Shown in pieces: positions 1 through 8,700 of a stretch of 14,619 bases of DNA. A program made the translations under genes and the position numbers. The DNA is from Coleophoma eucalyptorum (Eukaryota; Ascomycota; Leotiomycetes; Helotiales; Dermateaceae), in NCBI GenBank assembly GCA_026120035.1, contig JALRME010000095.1:1848-16466 (forward strand), written 5' to 3'. The notes under the pieces are model-generated. The model saw only the letters and a list, made by a program, of their open reading frames with translations. It was not told the DNA's origin and made no database searches. The stretch's first letter is position 1. Each line of letters starts with the position of its first letter.

Positions 1-144
1 AGTTGAGCCCGGGTACGCAGTTGAGCCCGGGTACGCAGTTGAGCCCGGGTACGCAGTTGAGCCCGGGTACGCAGTTGAGCCCGGGTACGCAGTTGAGCCC
101 GGGTACGCAGTTGAGCCCAGGTGCACCCTCGAGCCCAGGTTGAG
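1..144. repeat. 18-bp tandem repeat (minisatellite), open at the left edge
   Basis: Six exact copies of AGTTGAGCCCGGGTACGC lie head to tail from the first base to 108. Two diverged copies follow (109-126 and 127-144). Divergence only at the inner edge is usual for an array growing by slippage or unequal exchange, with the outer copies recently homogenised. Each unit holds the palindrome CCCGGG. Because 18 is a multiple of three, the array keeps any reading frame that enters it. The minus-strand transporter frame enters it as the hexapeptide P-G-L-N-C-V. The full copy number is unknown because the array is cut by the window. Confidence 0.95.
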
Positions 145-367
145 ATACATGAAAGTTCAACCTTTTCTCTGGTAAAATTCGTAGCTTTTTTCCATAGATA
201 ATAAGAATGATTGTTCCAGGAGCCATAATTAGAATAGATATTATTGAAATTGTAAGGAGCACGTTCTGAAGGCCTACTGCCTGTATCCAAGGGGCCAGCG
301 CAAAAATAAAGATTGTTGCAAGTGCATTGCGGGCAAAAGTCACGCCAACAAAAGCGTCCGAGATAAT

Positions 368-444
368 CTAACGAGGATTCCAAATCAGCTTCAGTCTAGA
401 TATGAGAGGGCTAATAGGATGTAGCAATAGAAAACCATACTAAC
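368..444 (-). other. Spliceosomal intron inside the MFS pseudogene
   Basis: On the minus strand the sequence goes from a transporter block ending Y-L-T-D-S-Y-T-E into GTTAGT, then a 77-nt stretch ending CTCGTTAG, then resumes in frame with [14 protein letters not shown]. An internal CTGAAGC-like branch region and the 77-nt length fit filamentous fungal introns. Removing it restores the family's usual order at this point, which argues that the locus was once a normal expressed gene. Confidence 0.75.
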
Positions 445-1293
445 TTCTGTGTAAGAATCAGTAAGATAAGCTAGGGCTGAACTGCTGACTGGTGTCATTC
501 CAAATGCAAACAGCCCTAACCAATGGCAACTACTGGCCAGCTTGCTTGATTAGCGAGTCGTATCCAAAGATGAGTAGTCCTGCGGGTATGAAAGCTGAAA
601 ATCCTATGACTAGCCATAATCGCATTTCTGGCTCGTATATCCTTTTGTTTCTGTGGGCAAGCCATAAAATGATTCGGTCACTGAGCGGTGAGCATAGAAG
701 TGCTCCAATTTTCGTCCCAACAAATGGACGAATGCTCATAAGGCCAACCTGCGCTGCGTTGAAGTTATACGGCGGTTCGGGCATATAGGTTGCAACGACT
801 GTGGTTGCGATTTGAAAGGCCGCAGTAATCATGCCACAAAGTAGAGCAACATAGAAGCAACCGGGAATTGTGAAAATGATCACGAGAGGCTGTGATAGAT
901 CAACAGCCGCAGAGATCCTGTCGAAACAGACCAGATCGAAAGTCTCTAAAGGTAGGAATTCCTTTGAGACGGTGCACTCCTCAAGACTGATGCTTCGGGC
1001 TTAATTTAATCGGAGTCCACAGGTTTCGTGTGTTCTGATTTCTCACCGTCTATTTGATTATCGATTGGTCTTTTAACGTTGTCTTCTTCGGCGGTTGCTG
1101 GTGTACCGAGTATGCTAGGTGTGACCGAAGTCTCTTCATATAAAAACGTAAAGAGCAGCAGACTGACTCCAAGGACGATGACGGTCCACCACCAGACCCA
1201 ACGCCAGCCTTGTTCGACGGTGATGTAACCTGCAGCAAGTGGGGCCATAGAACAACCAATAATCATGATACAGACATAGAGATATTCTGGATA

Positions 1294-2190
1294 ATGAGCG
1301 AATATTCGGTGGAGCACATCGACGAGGATGCTATAACAGAATTTATACAAGGCCGAGGATGTCGACGTCAGGTATTAGGTCGGTACATGGACGGGGTTAG
1401 AGATGGAAGCAGTTGCAGTCAAACGGATAGCATTTTTGGTGACGGACGTAGGATGAGTAGAAGGGCGAGGGGCCAAAGGGAAGAAGGTTTGCGAGAAGAG
1501 CAGGGAACAGATCGGATGGAGGAAGGAGCGGCTATAACGGGAGCAGAGGTGAGTGGACGTAGGTTAGAGCAAGTGCAAGAAAGCCATGAGCAGATGATAG
1601 AGGTCATGGATCGATTACAAGGCGATTGCATATATTGTGGATTGATGCAACGGGCGCATACCAGAGGCCAGGCACATGCGTATAAGGATTGTATCCAAGC
1701 AGCGGAGGCCGGGTTTGGGATTGGAGCATATCAGGTGTGGAGAGATAGCATTGATTTAGGAGAGTTTCAACATTGTTAGAAATGTGGATTGTCCTAGAGG
1801 ATATGCCGGCGTTTAGAAGACGATAGATGGTGTGAATATCCGGAGGTGATGTTGCCAGGGTTATTTGTATTATACAAGCAGGCGCATTTGCAAGTGATTA
1901 CAGAGGCGGCGGGATTCCAAGGGGATTATGCAGTTGATATTGGGAGTGGTTCAAGGAGGTGGGAGAGAGGTTTGGTCGGGAGTGGGAGAGCAATTAGATG
2001 AAGACATGGCGTATGGCATGTGAGATATACACAAGAATGGAAGAGGAGAGTTCGGGATCGGGAAAAGCATGGAAAGGATATAAAGGGGTGGGTGGATCAG
2101 CGAGTGGAGGAAAAGTTAGGGTTAGGAGGCCGATGGGGATTTAAGGATATAACCCATCAGCGCGAAGCGCCAGTTGTGACCCCGTAGGGT
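1294..2190 (+). pseudogene. Remnant of the Cys/Trp-rich C-terminus of a RecQ-like repeat-family helicase
   Basis: The coding strand is purine-rich. The frame reads an F-I-Q-G-R-G-C-R-R...Y-M-D-G block (about 1330-1395), resembling the C-R-R/Y-L-D-G element of the RecQ zinc-binding region. Then come a long charged stretch, C-X2-C at 1627-1638 followed by H and C, and a second cluster K-C-G-L-S...I-C from about 1780. Damage: TAG at 1777 and 1795, both at places where Trp or Gln is expected, a frame change near 1940, TAG at 1995, and another frame change before about 2011. A Trp- and charge-rich tail continues to a TAG near 2188. The order resembles C-terminal halves of the RecQ-like (often telomere-linked) helicases repeated in ascomycete genomes. 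The helicase core itself is absent, so function cannot be proven from this piece. It overlaps the start of the minus-strand MFS remnant by at most a few tens of bases. Confidence 0.42.
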
Positions 2191-2660
2191 TGATCACGGA
2201 GGCGAAGTGGTTTGAGAGCGGATGGAATGGGGAGGGAAAGGGGCAAATTACATTGGTTAGAACAGGAGTTTCCCAAAAAGTGGGTGGAAACGAGCATATC
2301 TCGATTCGTTAAAAGGGCGATTCCCGTTGCACAAGAGGTTGGGCAGGCCCAGGAAGATGCAGGGAAAAGGGCAGATTTTCAAAGGCAACCTACCTGCTTT
2401 ATTATTGGAGACCATGACTACTGTTAGCGCCGTCAACGCTGAATCAAACAAGGCTGAAGCAAAGTTCCCCGTCGTAGGTGTAACACGAAACAGGGGTGGA
2501 AGGTAGGCGCTTAGGGTACATAATTCAAAGTCTTTTAAGTCGAGCCGGGTGGCATTTAATAATTCATGATACTGAGATACTTCTTCACTGCTCCCAGGAA
2601 AACCCTCCCATAGTGCAGCACCGAATCCAAATGGCATGAAAGTCGACATCTAGAAGATTA
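2191..2660. other. Stretch open on both strands, coding strand unresolved
   Basis: Plus strand: a frame from about 2261 (just after a TAG) to the TAG at 2504-2506 is rich in Lys/Arg, holds an AT-hook-like G-R-P-R-K (about 2348) and ends in a basic tail. It would suit a C-terminal remnant of a mobile-element protein. Minus strand: an ATG at 2649 starts a 130-codon frame to 2257, with a hydrophobic start (F-M-P-F-G-F-G-A-A-L-W), a middle L-C-T-L-S-A-Y-L-P-P-L-F block and a Cys/Pro-rich end. If the minus reading were real, it would be divergent from the membrane-protein gene with 31 bp between the two ATGs, which is very tight. I recognise neither product. The continuing purine-rich bias slightly favours the plus strand. 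Confidence 0.3.
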
Positions 2661-2680
2661 GAAGTCGGCAGGATCTGGAT

Positions 2681-4918
2681 ATGCCGTCTTGGGAGCCCGA
2701 CTCTGTCGAGCTTAGAGCGAGGCCTGCTCTCACAACCTACCTAGAAGTCAACCTTGGAGCCCACGATTATGAAAGTTATCGTAATAAGCCTCTCCCTCGA
2801 TCCTCATCGACCGAAGAAGAGGCCCTCTTAGACATGGGCAAGCCGTCGGAGAAGCCTAAGATAGTCTCGAGCAAGCAAAAGTCTAGGGCGCTTCTCGATA
2901 TCGTCACGTTTCACCTCAGTCCCGTTCTCTTCGCAGCCTTTCTAACATCTATCTATGCACAGGCGGTCTTTTGGGAAAATTACAATGCGACCGAGAAAAG
3001 CACCCAGATTGCGCTCCAGGCAGTCGCCAAACTGCACGAAGCGCTCATTGTCATGTCGCTTTCGCGCATGCTGCTCCACCGGCTTCGATTCCTAATGTTG
3101 AACGCTGAGGGTGTTCCGCTGGGCCTACTATCATCGACCTTTCAGCTCGGCAACCCGGTATATCTCCTCCAAGCCGAATTTCGGGGTGCCGCCCAGAGGT
3201 GGTCCCGCTCCCTGCCTGCGTTCTGCACTGTCTCCCTGATCACAATCGCCATGGCTATTGCTACGACGGCGGGTCCTCTCTCGGCCACGCTGCTTATTCC
3301 TCGGAAAGGCATCTGGCCGCTCTCGTCCTCAAATCCTATACTCAACCATCTCTCGGCTGGCGGTGCTGCCGAGTGGATAACGAGCCAGGGGATGCAGTAT
3401 AGCGGTGGCCGCCTAGTCCGAGAGCTTAACCTCACCGAGTCAGACCTGTACCCGGCCAACATTGGACCCGGCTTAGGCGTCGAATTATCTTGCACCAGTG
3501 CGAACGTGCCGTGTTTGTCTCTCTCCTACAACGAGTCTTTTCAAAGAGACATATTCTTCAGCAGCCTCGGTGTCGCGGTGAGCCTTCCTGACATCAGCAG
3601 CACAAACTCACAATACTCTACCTTTCAGGTCTCGCTCGTTCCATCTTTCACCAATATCTCTTTGTCCTCATACTACACGGAATCAAGTGCCTTATGGATC
3701 GCGACTGCTCCCTCACAGGTCACCTTCGATGCTATAAGGGACTTCAATAATTTGCTCAACCAATCGCTGAGTAGTCCTGTATCTGTCGAAGCATACGAGG
3801 CTACGTCGTCTCGGCGTCTACCAACGAAACAACCAGTGATCTTGATGCAGGCTTGCACGACCTCTGTGTTCTGGAATGGTACAAACCCGACTGATGCCGA
3901 TATCCTGTCATTGGCACCTATAGCGTGCTTCGACGGTGCCTATCAGGCGCTGAACCTCACCATAGACGAGACGCTTGCCTCAGAGCTTGCTACCGTTAAT
4001 TGGACGTTGGGCAGCATGTCATTTGTCGAAATAGGACGCCTAGTTCCTTGCCCTATTTCTACGGCAGCAATAATGGCCACGTCAATTGAGGAGGGTGTTG
4101 GATCGCTGGTAGTCTTTCTCTTAGTCGCGAAATGGGAACACACCAGCGATGTTTCGGCGCCTGCTGCGGGTTTCAATATGAATCCTGGCGCACTTCTCCA
4201 GCCATTCGAATCATACTTCAACATGACGAATGCGACTGTGGGAACCATCATTCAGCTTGACAGCAGCTGGCTCAACGGTATGGACATAGCCAATTTTGAG
4301 GTTCTTGACAGTGTTGTCGCTCCTACAAATTTGTCATTATTTCAGTCGCTCGTAGCAAGCTCGCAAGAGGATTTCCAGGTGGAAGTGCTATCCTTGCTTG
4401 TCACCGCTATAGCTATAACGCCCTGCCGCTTCAATATCTGTTCCTACGTGGAGATGACTGGAGAACTAGACCAGCCGAGCCTTTCGGCTGGTGACAGGTC
4501 CGTCGAAGGAATCTCTATGATTATTGAAGTGTATCAGGACGGTTATGCGTACAGCTTCTTCGACACTGACAATAAGCTTAACAAACCCATCTTGGCTGGA
4601 TTTGTGGTTCTCTACCTCCACGTTCTTTTGGTCGCGGTTCATGTGGGCTACATCGTTTTCGGGGGTTTCTGGACGAGCAAGGCCTGGTCTAGCTTGGTGG
4701 AATTAACTGTTTTGGGTCTGCATTCGGTCCCGAGGGTTGTGCTCGAGAACATCGGCGCCGGTGTCGACAGCCGGGAGATCTGGCAGCTTAGAGCAGTTGT
4801 GCGAGAGAGGCCGAAGGAGCAACGGCTAGAACTCATGATTTCTATAGACATGGACGAAGAGACGGCCAAGCGGTCACAGGATACCTTGATAGCTCTACCT
4901 GATAAGAAGTACGCATAG
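2681..4918 (+). CDS. Fungal membrane protein with large N-glycosylated outer loop, 745 aa, function unknown
   Basis: A single intact frame with no intron needed. The ATG has a purine at -3. The acidic/basic N-terminal 60 residues are followed by hydrophobic segments at about 72-97 and 178-205. A loop of roughly 430 residues and a third hydrophobic segment at about 637-663 come next, then a soluble tail of about 80 residues. The loop carries about ten N-X-S/T sequons and several Cys (a C-T-S-A-N-V-P-C pair near 265, a C-R-F-N-I-C pair before the last membrane segment), which fits an extracellular glycosylated domain. The block L-G-L-L-S-S-x-F-Q-L-G-N-P (about 148-159) and the tail pattern after the last helix (A-W-S-S-L-V-E, V-L-E-N-I-G-A-G-V) recall a large ascomycete family of uncharacterised membrane proteins. 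Mixed codon use and no internal stops contrast with the RIP-marked units around it. I do not know its role; a cell-surface sensor or wall-associated function would be a guess. Confidence 0.85.
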   Translation: MPSWEPDSVELRARPALTTYLEVNLGAHDYESYRNKPLPRSSSTEEEALLDMGKPSEKPKIVSSKQKSRALLDIVTFHLSPVLFAAFLTSIYAQAVFWENYNATEKSTQIALQAVAKLHEALIVMSLSRMLLHRLRFLMLNAEGVPLGLLSSTFQLGNPVYLLQAEFRGAAQRWSRSLPAFCTVSLITIAMAIATTAGPLSATLLIPRKGIWPLSSSNPILNHLSAGGAAEWITSQGMQYSGGRLVRELNLTESDLYPANIGPGLGVELSCTSANVPCLSLSYNESFQRDIFFSSLGVAVSLPDISSTNSQYSTFQVSLVPSFTNISLSSYYTESSALWIATAPSQVTFDAIRDFNNLLNQSLSSPVSVEAYEATSSRRLPTKQPVILMQACTTSVFWNGTNPTDADILSLAPIACFDGAYQALNLTIDETLASELATVNWTLGSMSFVEIGRLVPCPISTAAIMATSIEEGVGSLVVFLLVAKWEHTSDVSAPAAGFNMNPGALLQPFESYFNMTNATVGTIIQLDSSWLNGMDIANFEVLDSVVAPTNLSLFQSLVASSQEDFQVEVLSLLVTAIAITPCRFNICSYVEMTGELDQPSLSAGDRSVEGISMIIEVYQDGYAYSFFDTDNKLNKPILAGFVVLYLHVLLVAVHVGYIVFGGFWTSKAWSSLVELTVLGLHSVPRVVLENIGAGVDSREIWQLRAVVRERPKEQRLELMISIDMDEETAKRSQDTLIALPDKKYA

Positions 4919-5387
4919 CTAATCGGAATTTCTTTAAAGTGCGACTCTGTCTATTTGCGTGATGCGGATTCACAAGTCGTCAAGCCGCACCTTACAAAGT
5001 TCAGATCAACTTCTGATCAGAGGCATGAATCAGATAGTGATCAAATATGAAACCAGCCACGGTGAAAGCTACTTTACCTCGTCCTTTCTGGCGAAGATGG
5101 GAAAGTTGTGATTGCCAGCAGGATGTAGAGAAGTTTTGAAAAGCCAGACGATAAATATGGTCTACTGTGACCTCGGTATAAATACTCACTATAAAGGAAA
5201 ACGAGCTTGGAAGGGCCCCGTATAACCACATTCCTAGGCCGTGAAAATCTCACTGTAAGTACTTTCGATAGCTAAATTTTTGAATCTTCAATCCGATTTT
5301 ACTTGTCTATCTGTGTTATAAAGTTATAGTATAGTAAAGTTGAAGGTCTCGCGAGTTGATCTTGAAGGGACTCGCTTATTTTACCCG
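4919..5387. other. Gene-free interval downstream of the membrane-protein gene
   Basis: No convincing coding frame is seen on either strand. The longest minus-strand frame (5231 to 5001, 76 codons) has no recognisable motif. The first part should hold the 3' UTR of the preceding gene. From about 5290 the sequence turns AT-rich, marking the approach to the repeat unit that follows. Confidence 0.5.
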
Positions 5388-5489
5388 ATTGAATTTCTAA
5401 CGGGTTGCATAACACTAAAGCTCGACACGCTAAGCTGAATTAAATTTCCAACGGATTACATGACGTTAAGCTCGATTAAGCGTAGTAGA
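5388..5489. repeat. Imperfect direct repeat, two copies of about 47 bp at a 51-bp spacing
   Basis: Copy one starts at 5388 (ATTGAATTTCTAACGGGTT) and copy two at 5439 (ATTAAATTTCCAACGGATT). They stay alignable through AGCTCGA. Most differences are C/T or G/A, as expected if a duplicated sequence was hit by RIP-like mutation. They lie about 300 bp upstream of the ghost frame at 5775 and may belong to the 5' region of that element. Confidence 0.6.
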
Positions 5490-5526
5490 GTACATAAGTA
5501 CAAGCACAAGTACTAACAATAAGAGG

Positions 5527-5553
5527 TATAAAAGAAGTGTAACTTCTTATACG
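5527..5553. promoter_or_regulatory. Hairpin with TATAAAAG, possible promoter-region element of the 5775 unit
   Basis: GTATAAAAGAAGT and ACTTCTTATAC lie a few bases apart and can pair as a stem-loop. The first arm contains TATAAAAG, a TATA-box-like string about 245 bp before the ATG at 5775. A second small stem (AAGTAGA / TCTACTT) lies near 5699-5715. Promoter function is only a suggestion from position and sequence. Confidence 0.25.
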
Positions 5554-5774
5554 TAGTAGTATAATAAATTACGAGCTTCTTGCTAACATGAAAGATAAAG
5601 AGGAATATTATAGTATCTTTAGAGGAGTATATGCTTTATCTCTAGCAAATCCATCTATGAAAAAAAGCAAAGAAAGTAAAGAGGGGGTACAAAGCGGAAG
5701 TAGAACCTCTACTTTTGCCTTACACTAGAGACTACACCTCTTGATTTCATACGATAGAATCACTATACAGTAGA

Positions 5775-8700
5775 ATGCCGCCGAAAGCATCCAACCGAGG
5801 CCGAAAGCCTAAATACTACTCCGAAAATGAGCGACGTCAAGCGAGGCGTATAAGAGATCGATAGAACTATCAGCAACATTAGCGCGAAGCCCTATCCAAT
5901 GTGTCTCGCCCAAACCTTGAGCTAGCTGCTACAGCCCAAGGCCAGTATACACTTGATGTGAATACGGAGGCTCGCCTTCCAGCAAGCTTTGAAGTCCTCC
6001 CCTTCCAATTAGATGACGAGCTTGGGGACCTTCTGCCACCACCTAGTCCATCCTTTGGATCTGCTTCTATGGATATTTCTGAGCCGGACTCAGTAGAGGA
6101 AGAGCCTATCACCCAAGTAGATCCTCTCGCTCCTACAGTTTCCAGAGAGGTATCTAGTATAGCACTAAGTGTGTCATCAAATACAGCAGCCGATGAGACA
6201 GCTGCTACTGAAGCTGTTGAGAATGAAAACCTCGCCGCAACCAAGGTTCAGCAGCTTGGGCGACGGTTAGCTGACCAGCTTGTTCAGTTCCATGGATGCT
6301 GTCAAGACTGCCATCATCAAAACCAGCAAGAGCATGCTAGCCAGTACAGCAGTCATCAAAGTCTCCAGGCCCATCTTCTTCAAGCTGCTCAAGATGGCTG
6401 TCCAGATGTGCTAAGCAAGCTGAGCATTGCACACCCTCGAGACCAGCTTGCTAGCACCATGACAACTGCGCAAAAGCGACAGGTCTATAGTGGAGTCCAT
6501 CCAGAGCATCCTGACCAGCCTGTGACACATATCTGCGTGTCGGAAGGAGAAGACCTGCCATGTGAGACTGCTCTCGTCACCTTTGATATTGATAGTATTA
6601 TCACCTTTGCTTCTAGCCTTGGGGTAGCAAAGAAAGGGCTCAGGTGGAATTCCGACAAATGCAAGTATCAGACTTACAATCCAGCCTTCACTTGGCTCCT
6701 CTCCAGGTTCAGTATTTTGATAAGCATGGCCACTTCCACATGGTGCGCAAACCTGTCCACCAGGTCCCACACTACACTCTTGGTCGACTGATTGGCTTGT
6801 ATGATGTGTCTCTATACCTACTGTTTCCACGCCTCTATAGAGAGAATCAACAAAGGAGCCAACTGCTTAATCGTGACTTTGAGCAGTGGACTGACCAGGT
6901 AATCCTCCCTATCATTTACCGGACTTATGAGAGCAGCCATACCCAGCATCACCCTTCCACCTATCAGCACGGCAAGGCCAATTCCATAGCTCGGAGCATC
7001 GAAGGAAGAGCAACCAAGATGGACCCCTTCCCTCGAGAGCAAGCCTTTATGAACTTTATCTAGCCAGAGCAACTCCATTCCATCTGGGAAGCCATCCTGG
7101 AAGCCGTCGAGCAGCCTAGCCTTCAGCAATTCAAGGACGTACAAATTCTTATGCACGCCAAAAACCTCAAAGGGCTGACCAAGGCCCAGACATGGGGCAG
7201 GATGTACCACAAGCTGGAGCAGTATTGGCTGGCTGAGGTTGACCAGTCTTTTGTCTTTCCAGGTGGCTGCTATGATATTGGAAAAGAGACCTGTGCTAGT
7301 CAGACCTACCTCTACGGCCACACCCTTCTCCCAGGGGAGTTGGCCGCCCAGACTTTGCTTCTCAAGCACTGTTGCCTCCAAAGCTTCTCCAGCTGGCTCC
7401 AGGGTGGCTCCAGCCAGTGCACCGAGACATACTAGCCCACCGCTATGCTGGAGGATGCTGGATCCATGACCTTGGAACCTGCGCTCAACTCTTCCCTCAG
7501 AGAAGCTAGGCTTCTCTATATCCAAGCATACAATGCCGTCAAGGAAGTCTTTGCAGCTGGAAATCAGTATCCCTTCACCAATCCGGCCCTAGAAAGCCTT
7601 GGGCTGGACTCGCATTTACAGAAGACCTGGCAGCATGTTGGCCGAGGCCTAAGTCACCAACCTGCGGCCCTAATCAAAGCCTACCTCTAGACCAAGTGGA
7701 GGTGCTACTGTGCCACCCAAGGGTCCATGCAGAAGCCATTTGGCACGCGAGAGAAATTCCGAGTTACGATTCCGTTGTTTGAGGCTGTCCATGCAGCATT
7801 TCAAGCCCGGGGGCTGTCCAGCCAGCGCATCCCAGCCCAGCGGGCCGAGCGCCCCTACTTTACCCTGCCTACTCCCACCGTCCTGTCCTGGTATCAATGG
7901 AATATCAATAAGGTCTGTGCTAGCTTTGAGATGGTCCACAGCTGGAAGCATGGGCTTTGGGTCACTTGGGAGCACACTAGAATGATGCTGATGTTTCTCC
8001 GCTGTCTTCGCTTTGCTTATGGGAGTGGCCATCTCAAACAGTCTGCTGGTTGCTAGCAAGACGTGAAGTACTATGCTCCCAATCCTCAGTCGGATCAAGC
8101 GCACCGAGCTGAAGGGCTGGGATATAAGGTCACCTTGGCTCAGTACAAGTACCCTTGGTTCCTAGAAAAGATTGACTAGGAGACTATAACCTTTAAATCA
8201 CCCCACTCCTAGTTCATGCTCTTTAACAACCTTTCTATACGAGAGGCCTATCATGCCCAGTCCCGACAGGTCAGGGATGTTAGAATGGATTTTATTACTG
8301 TTAATTAAGTAGAGCAGCTCATGCAACAATTTGTACATGTGCCAGTCTGCCAGCAATTCTTGCAAGACGTGCTACGCTAGGTTTGCTTGTGTGCCTTCCG
8401 AAAAGATGTCTTCCAGCATATCAAGCCCCTCTTAAAAAAAGACTCGGTGGCCGATGGCTTAGCAGGCAAGATCCCCCTTTGCTGGTCGAGCTTGAATGCA
8501 GCCTTGAAAGCCCGTCATCGACCCCTCTACCTCCGAACTGGCAAGGCACCATGGGTCCAGAGTATCGATGTCCTATGGGCCTAGCTTTGGGAGTGGAAGA
8601 GCACCCAGTTCCAGCGTAAGGGGTGGGATGACAAGCCATACCGACTCTTGTACCAATACAGCTTCAAGGCCATCTACCAGCACTGTAGTAAAGAGGCAGC

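Larger units (their letters stand above)
1..1290 (-). pseudogene. Decayed MFS (DHA1/HOL1-like) transporter, N-terminal half missing
   Basis: Read on the minus strand, this is the second half of a fungal Major Facilitator protein, a plasma-membrane proton antiporter or symporter family. Recognisable blocks in order are a membrane helix with SMAPLAAGYI and GWRWVWWW (about 1275-1180), the charged central loop with a Y-L-x-R-L motif (about 950), then FTIPGCFYVALL, the PPYNFNAAQVGLM block, the PLSDRI motif, PEMRLWL, and a late block ending LAYLTDSYTE before an intron, followed by VGVTFARNA. Damage: TAA at 1006-1008 and TAG at 946-948 (complement) in the loop, a frameshift near 905, and at least two frameshifts between about 510 and 545. 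After the intron the frame is open to base 1 through the 18-bp repeats. Helices 1 to 4 or 5 are not present: homology stops near 1290, where a plus-strand helicase remnant starts. Family assignment is fairly sure; substrate is unknown. Confidence 0.8.

Noticed and set aside
2116..2130. TTAGGGTTAGG, resembling fungal telomere repeats, also a GGTTAGGGTT near 10536
   Set aside because: Under two full units in each place; the first lies in a Lys/Leu/Gly-coding stretch. Too short to call an interstitial telomere.
3142..3495. Minus-strand 117-codon frame inside the membrane-protein gene (and similar ones at 3673, 3943 and 4648)
   Set aside because: Antisense shadows of the intact 745-codon gene; no independent coding features.
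5001..5231. Minus-strand 76-codon frame
   Set aside because: No motif, no credible start context and no neighbour support; expected by chance in this composition.
6818..7525. Minus-strand 235-codon frame within the large ghost ORF
   Set aside because: Long only because CTA/TTA/TCA are rare opposite this composition; the plus-strand phase continues coherently on both sides of it, so this is a shadow.
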